A stretch of 64,000 nucleotides of DNA. Source: Pseudarthrobacter sp. ATCC 49987. GTDB taxonomy: Bacteria; Actinomycetota; Actinomycetes; Actinomycetales; Micrococcaceae. The position numbers were made by a program, and so were the translations under genes. Positions 60,628 to 64,000 of the stretch are shown piece after piece. The notes beneath the pieces were generated by a model, which searched no databases, had not been told where the DNA came from, and was given only the letters and a program-made list of their open reading frames with translations. The stretch is from NCBI RefSeq assembly GCF_009928425.1, contig NZ_JAABNS010000001.1:1426001-1490000 (forward strand), in the 5' to 3' direction. Position 1 is the first letter of the stretch, and every line of letters starts with the position of its first letter.

Positions 60628-60786
60628 ACCCCGATCCTCCCATGCCGGGTCACTGCATCAGCGGCTCAACAGACATGTGCCATGCCGCCAGCTCACCGGT
60701 GGCGCGGGTGAGTCCGGACGCCGCGGTCCCTTCCGCGTGAACCATTCGACGGCGGCCGCGACGTCCGCTCGCGGCACCGGCTTGTG

Positions 60787-61809
60787 TCATTGAGGTATCT
60801 GGCTGAAGAAGGCCGTGATTTTCTGCGCCATGGCCGGTGCCTGCGTCCAGTGGAGGTAGTGTCCGCCGGAGAGCACAACCACCGCATGGTGCCCGACGTT
60901 GCGCAGACGGTCCTCGTGCAGCGCCCGGTTCGGCGGGGTTCCCTCGTCGCCGGCCAAAAACGTGAGGACGGGCAAATCATCCGGGTAGCGCAGTCCTTGC
61001 ACCTTGTGGGCATTCTCCGCGATCCGGTTTATTTCGTCGACGACGGCGGGATTGCCAAAGTTCCAGCTGGTCATCCGGCGCATCTGTTCGCGTTCGGCTG
61101 CGGTGTATGCGTCGCCGTCCGGTTCGACAAGAGCGGGGGCAAGGGTGCTGGCCCAGCGGACAAGTCCCGTGGTGGAGAACAGGCGGCCCCAGTTGACGCC
61201 GTCCGGAGCGGCCCCGGCGTCCGGATGAGCGGCTCCGGCGGCCGGGATTGTGGGATCTATTCCGACGACGGCCGAAACTTCAGTCCGGTATTTGTTGGCG
61301 TAGTAGAGGGTGTAGAAACCTGCGATGGAATGACCTGCGAGGATGTACGGTCCGCCGACGTTTACTTTCGAGAGCGCTTCATGCAGTTCCGCGGTGATGT
61401 TCTCGACGGTCCCTTCCTTGGCGGACAGGTCGCTGTACCCGTAACCAAATCCCTCGACGACCACCACGTTGTATCCGACGAGCTCCCGGATGAGCGGGGC
61501 GAAGTCGAGGGCCGGCGCCGCAGTACCGAGCCCGCTCAACAGCACTATGGTCTTGCCGGCGCCGGGGCCGGCTGCGCCTGCGCCCGTTGCTCCGGGTCCG
61601 CGACCGCCGGCGGTGCGGTACACGTTGAGCGCTCCGTGGCTGACGGGCACCCTCTCTCCGTAGGGTGTGATCGAGGAACGCTCGGCGTGCTCGATCACCA
61701 GGTTGGTTGTGGTGGAGGCGGCAACCAGCCCAGCCATGGTGGCAATGATGACCCAGAGGTTCCGGATCCTGTGTGATTTTCGGCTGGGGGCGGGTGCGGT
61801 GGTGGTCAT
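60787..61809 (-). CDS. Membrane-anchored alpha/beta hydrolase
   Basis: The 340-residue protein has one N-terminal helix (NLWVIIATMAGLVAASTTTNLVI) and an extracytoplasmic alpha/beta hydrolase domain. The nucleophile elbow is LAGHSIAGFYTL (Ser in GHSIG-like GHSIAG), the oxyanion strand is VLLSGLGTAAPA, and the catalytic His is near SGGHYLHWTQAP. A Gly/Ala-rich insert (RGPGATGAGAAGPGAG) sits before the first strand. AAAGGGG precedes the ATG. The substrate is unknown. It follows the PfpI gene on the same strand with a gap of 88 bases. Confidence 0.87.
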   Translation of the reverse strand: MTTTAPAPSRKSHRIRNLWVIIATMAGLVAASTTTNLVIEHAERSSITPYGERVPVSHGALNVYRTAGGRGPGATGAGAAGPGAGKTIVLLSGLGTAAPALDFAPLIRELVGYNVVVVEGFGYGYSDLSAKEGTVENITAELHEALSKVNVGGPYILAGHSIAGFYTLYYANKYRTEVSAVVGIDPTIPAAGAAHPDAGAAPDGVNWGRLFSTTGLVRWASTLAPALVEPDGDAYTAAEREQMRRMTSWNFGNPAVVDEINRIAENAHKVQGLRYPDDLPVLTFLAGDEGTPPNRALHEDRLRNVGHHAVVVLSGGHYLHWTQAPAMAQKITAFFSQIPQ

Positions 61810-61897
61810 GACGGGCCCCTTTCAGGGCTGAAGGTACGGTTGGATGCTGCTGTTTTCGTGGTTGTCGTGCGCGGTGCTCTGCGGACGGCGGAGCGGA

Positions 61898-63139
61898 TCA
61901 GTCCGGGCAGCGCGCCGATGCCGACGGCGGTTTGGCCGTTGAAGCAGCCGCAGCGCTGCCTGCATGCCGGGACAACTCTTCGAGGGCCGCATCGAACGCT
62001 GCCCCCTGGTGTGACCCTCGCGGCAGGGCGGTTGTGCTGAGAGACCATTTCGCTGCCCAGGTGGTGAGCCGCGCGTCGTCTGCGGCGGTGCCGGGCAGGA
62101 TCAATCGGTCCACCGCAGGTCTGTCAGCGAACGGAAGCGTCGTGAGCAGGACCATGCCGTGTTTGGTTGTGACAGACGGTGTGGCGGCGACAGCAACCGT
62201 TCGCGCGGCACCCGAGACGGCGTACACCTCGAAGGGCGCGACGGCGTCGATCTCGCCGATTCCATCGGTCAGACCGATGCCGACGGTGGGCCGGAACCAG
62301 GGGAGTGCCGCATTCAGCGCGACGGGCGCGTCGCTGGCGCTGAAAGCCCGTTCGGGGATGGCTGTGCTGCCGGATGGCGACCAGCCCGGATAACCGACCT
62401 CCGCGCCGACCCGCGCAGCTTCCGCCGGCCCGCCAAGGTCATGGATGAGTTGCAGTGCACCGGGGATGCCGGAGGTCACGCCAGCCGTCGTCGTAATTCG
62501 GCCATCCTGGACGAAGCGCTGACCGCCAACCCACTGCACGCCCGGCCGGCTTTTTTGCAGTGAGCCGATCCGGGACCAGTGCGAGGTGGCGCGGTGCCCG
62601 TCCAGCACTCCGGTTTCGGCGAGCAGCATTGACCCGCTGCAGATCCCCAGGATATGGATTCCCCGGGCAGATTGCCGAACGATCCATGATCTTGTGGCGG
62701 CTTCGCTGTCCCCGGACGGGTCCTCGACGGCGGGCACAACCAGGAGGTCCGGCGCGGACGCCGCTCCGCTGTCCAGCTCGGAGAAGGTGCTGGCAGGTAT
62801 GACGGCGGGACCTCCCACAAGCTGAATGGGCAGCCTGGTTTCAGCCACTGTCGATACGGTGAATTTGGGCGACCGGGCGAAAACGTCATAGGGCGCGAGC
62901 ACATCGGCCGCCTCCGTCCCGCTTCGACCCAAAACGATGGCAACGTGGATCGTTCCGGCCGCCCGGATCGGGGCGCTGGGAGCGGCCCCGGCGGGGCGGG
63001 CAGCCGGAGCGTCCAACCCGGTGTCGTGCCGGATCACCGTGGTGCCGGCCAGCAGGATGCAGGCGAGGGTCGCACCGGCGAGCGTGACGGCCACGGCGGC
63101 ACGCCCCAGTCGCTGCAATGCCTTTGAATATTTGCTCAT
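61898..63139 (-). CDS. Membrane-anchored DJ-1/PfpI-like protein
   Basis: The 413-residue protein has an N-terminal membrane helix (AAVAVTLAGATLACILLAGTTVI) followed by a DJ-1/PfpI domain: HVAIVLGRSGTEAADVLAPYDVFARSPKFTVSTVAETRLPIQL, and the nucleophile elbow ILGICSGSMLLAETGVLDGHRATSHWS with the reactive Cys. A second, degenerate PfpI-like half seems to follow (VGIGLTDGIGEIDAVAPFEVYAVSGAARTVAVAATPS...). This resembles the sensory half of GlxA regulators displayed outside the cell. It is divergent from a true GlxA regulator at 63251. Confidence 0.82.
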   Translation of the reverse strand: MSKYSKALQRLGRAAVAVTLAGATLACILLAGTTVIRHDTGLDAPAARPAGAAPSAPIRAAGTIHVAIVLGRSGTEAADVLAPYDVFARSPKFTVSTVAETRLPIQLVGGPAVIPASTFSELDSGAASAPDLLVVPAVEDPSGDSEAATRSWIVRQSARGIHILGICSGSMLLAETGVLDGHRATSHWSRIGSLQKSRPGVQWVGGQRFVQDGRITTTAGVTSGIPGALQLIHDLGGPAEAARVGAEVGYPGWSPSGSTAIPERAFSASDAPVALNAALPWFRPTVGIGLTDGIGEIDAVAPFEVYAVSGAARTVAVAATPSVTTKHGMVLLTTLPFADRPAVDRLILPGTAADDARLTTWAAKWSLSTTALPRGSHQGAAFDAALEELSRHAGSAAAASTAKPPSASARCPD

Positions 63140-63250
63140 AGGCCAACGCTCCCAGCTTCGGTCCGCGGGGGAGAGCGGTAAAAATACCTACTATGACAAG
63201 GATTCTGCTTTCGGGGCTTCCGGAGCCGGCCAGGTGAGTACAGTGACTGC

Positions 63251-64000
63251 ATGCATCATGTCGTTGCGCTGGCGTTGCCCGGGGTCGTCGCTTTCGACCT
63301 CGCCATTCCCGCGCAGGTCTTCGGTCACGAGGATGAGCGGGAGCGGTATTCGTTCCGGATCTGCGCGGTTGAGCCCGGCCTGGTTGCCACGACATCGGGA
63401 TACTCCATCTACGCCGCAGAGGGACTCGACGCACTGGCCACTGCCGACACGATCGTGGTGCCGGGATTCGAGCCCCTCACCAACCCTCCGGCACCTGTAA
63501 GCGACGCACTTCGCCGGGCAGCCGCCGGCGGGGCCCGGGTGGTCTCGGTATGTACAGGTGCTTTTGCCCTCGCAGCTGCGGGGCTCCTGGATGGTAAGCG
63601 GGCAACCACCCACTGGAGGAATGCGCAGCAGCTCCAGACCCTGCACCCCGCTGTGACCGTTGACCCCGAAGTGCTCTACGTCGACGACGGCGCCATCAGC
63701 ACCAGCGCGGGCGTGGCCGCCGGCATCGACCTGTGCCTTCATCTGGTCCGCAAAGACTTCGGAACCGAGGCTGCCATCCGCATCGCCCGGCGCATGGTTG
63801 TTGCGCCCCATCGCGAGGGCGGGCAGACCCAGTTCATTGAGCGTCCAGTTTCTGTGCCGCTGGCCCAATTCGGCTCAACATGCACCTGGGCCCGCCAGCA
63901 CATGGCGGAGCCGCTCTCTGTTGGGGACATGGCCGCCCACGCCGGATGGGCGCCGAGCACCTTCGCCCGAAGATTCCTCGCTGAAGCCGGGACGACGCCG
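63251..64000 (+). CDS. GlxA-type AraC-family regulator, 3' end outside the window
   Basis: The frame is open to the window edge (250 codons visible). The N-terminal DJ-1/PfpI-like domain reads HHVVALALPGVVAFDLAIPAQVFG..., with VVSVCTGAFALAAAGLLDGKRATTHW as the nucleophile-elbow equivalent. The AraC helix-turn-helix begins at CTWARQHMAEPLSVGDMAAHAGWAPSTFARRFLAEAGTTP. Such regulators often control amine, amino-acid or aldehyde catabolism. The divergent PfpI and hydrolase genes are its likely targets. Confidence 0.93.
   Translation, partial: MHHVVALALPGVVAFDLAIPAQVFGHEDERERYSFRICAVEPGLVATTSGYSIYAAEGLDALATADTIVVPGFEPLTNPPAPVSDALRRAAAGGARVVSVCTGAFALAAAGLLDGKRATTHWRNAQQLQTLHPAVTVDPEVLYVDDGAISTSAGVAAGIDLCLHLVRKDFGTEAAIRIARRMVVAPHREGGQTQFIERPVSVPLAQFGSTCTWARQHMAEPLSVGDMAAHAGWAPSTFARRFLAEAGTTP

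Overview
The window is high-GC actinobacterial chromosome, most likely from Arthrobacter, Pseudarthrobacter or a close relative in the Micrococcaceae. This rests on uniformly GC-rich third codon positions, many GTG/TTG starts, the nadD-rsfS gene order, a class Ib nrdH-nrdI-nrdE-nrdF set, and protein sequences typical of that family. No 16S rRNA gene is present, so the genus is an inference.

Layout. From 1 to 23.7 kb is mostly housekeeping: nadD (cut by the window edge), rsfS, two identical tRNA-Ala(GGC) genes, a flavoprotein oxidoreductase, an rRNA-methyltransferase-like protein, a ROK regulator, metF-metE behind a long structured leader, an aldehyde dehydrogenase, a LysR regulator divergent from a lipid-modification operon (FAD oxidoreductase, DUF1365, cyclopropane synthase), and nrdHIEF. 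The nrdE-nrdF gap holds a tiny 32-residue gene and a 19-residue Arg/Thr/Ile peptide, both with ribosome binding sites folded into hairpins.

From 23.7 to about 37.9 kb is a defence island. One minus-strand operon encodes an HTH/degenerate-methyltransferase/TRD-like protein, HsdM, HsdS, HsdR and a PHP plus SMC-like ATPase (TrlF type). A perfect palindrome lies upstream of its first gene. Three plus-strand membrane or secreted proteins and an HhH-GPD-like protein follow, and a truncated gene marks the right edge. A decayed second copy of this island (HsdR 3' end joined to the DUF898-like gene) lies at 58.3-58.95 kb.

From 38 to 45 kb is accessory DNA: two luciferase-like flavin oxidoreductases, a FUSC transporter divergent from a MarR regulator, a rhodanese protein, an IS21 transposase remnant, and two damaged membrane-protein genes.

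From 45.2 to 55.1 kb is a complete selenocysteine locus: selB, selA, tRNA-Sec (selC), selD, and a three-subunit formate dehydrogenase. Its catalytic subunit has an in-frame UGA followed by a SECIS-like hairpin, so it is one selenoprotein gene rather than two.

From 55.1 to 64 kb are gene remnants, a very long inverted repeat, a protein with a repeated YxEGxYG motif, CsbD, a small membrane protein, a PhzF-family protein, an alpha/beta hydrolase, a membrane-anchored DJ-1/PfpI protein, and a GlxA-type regulator cut by the right edge.
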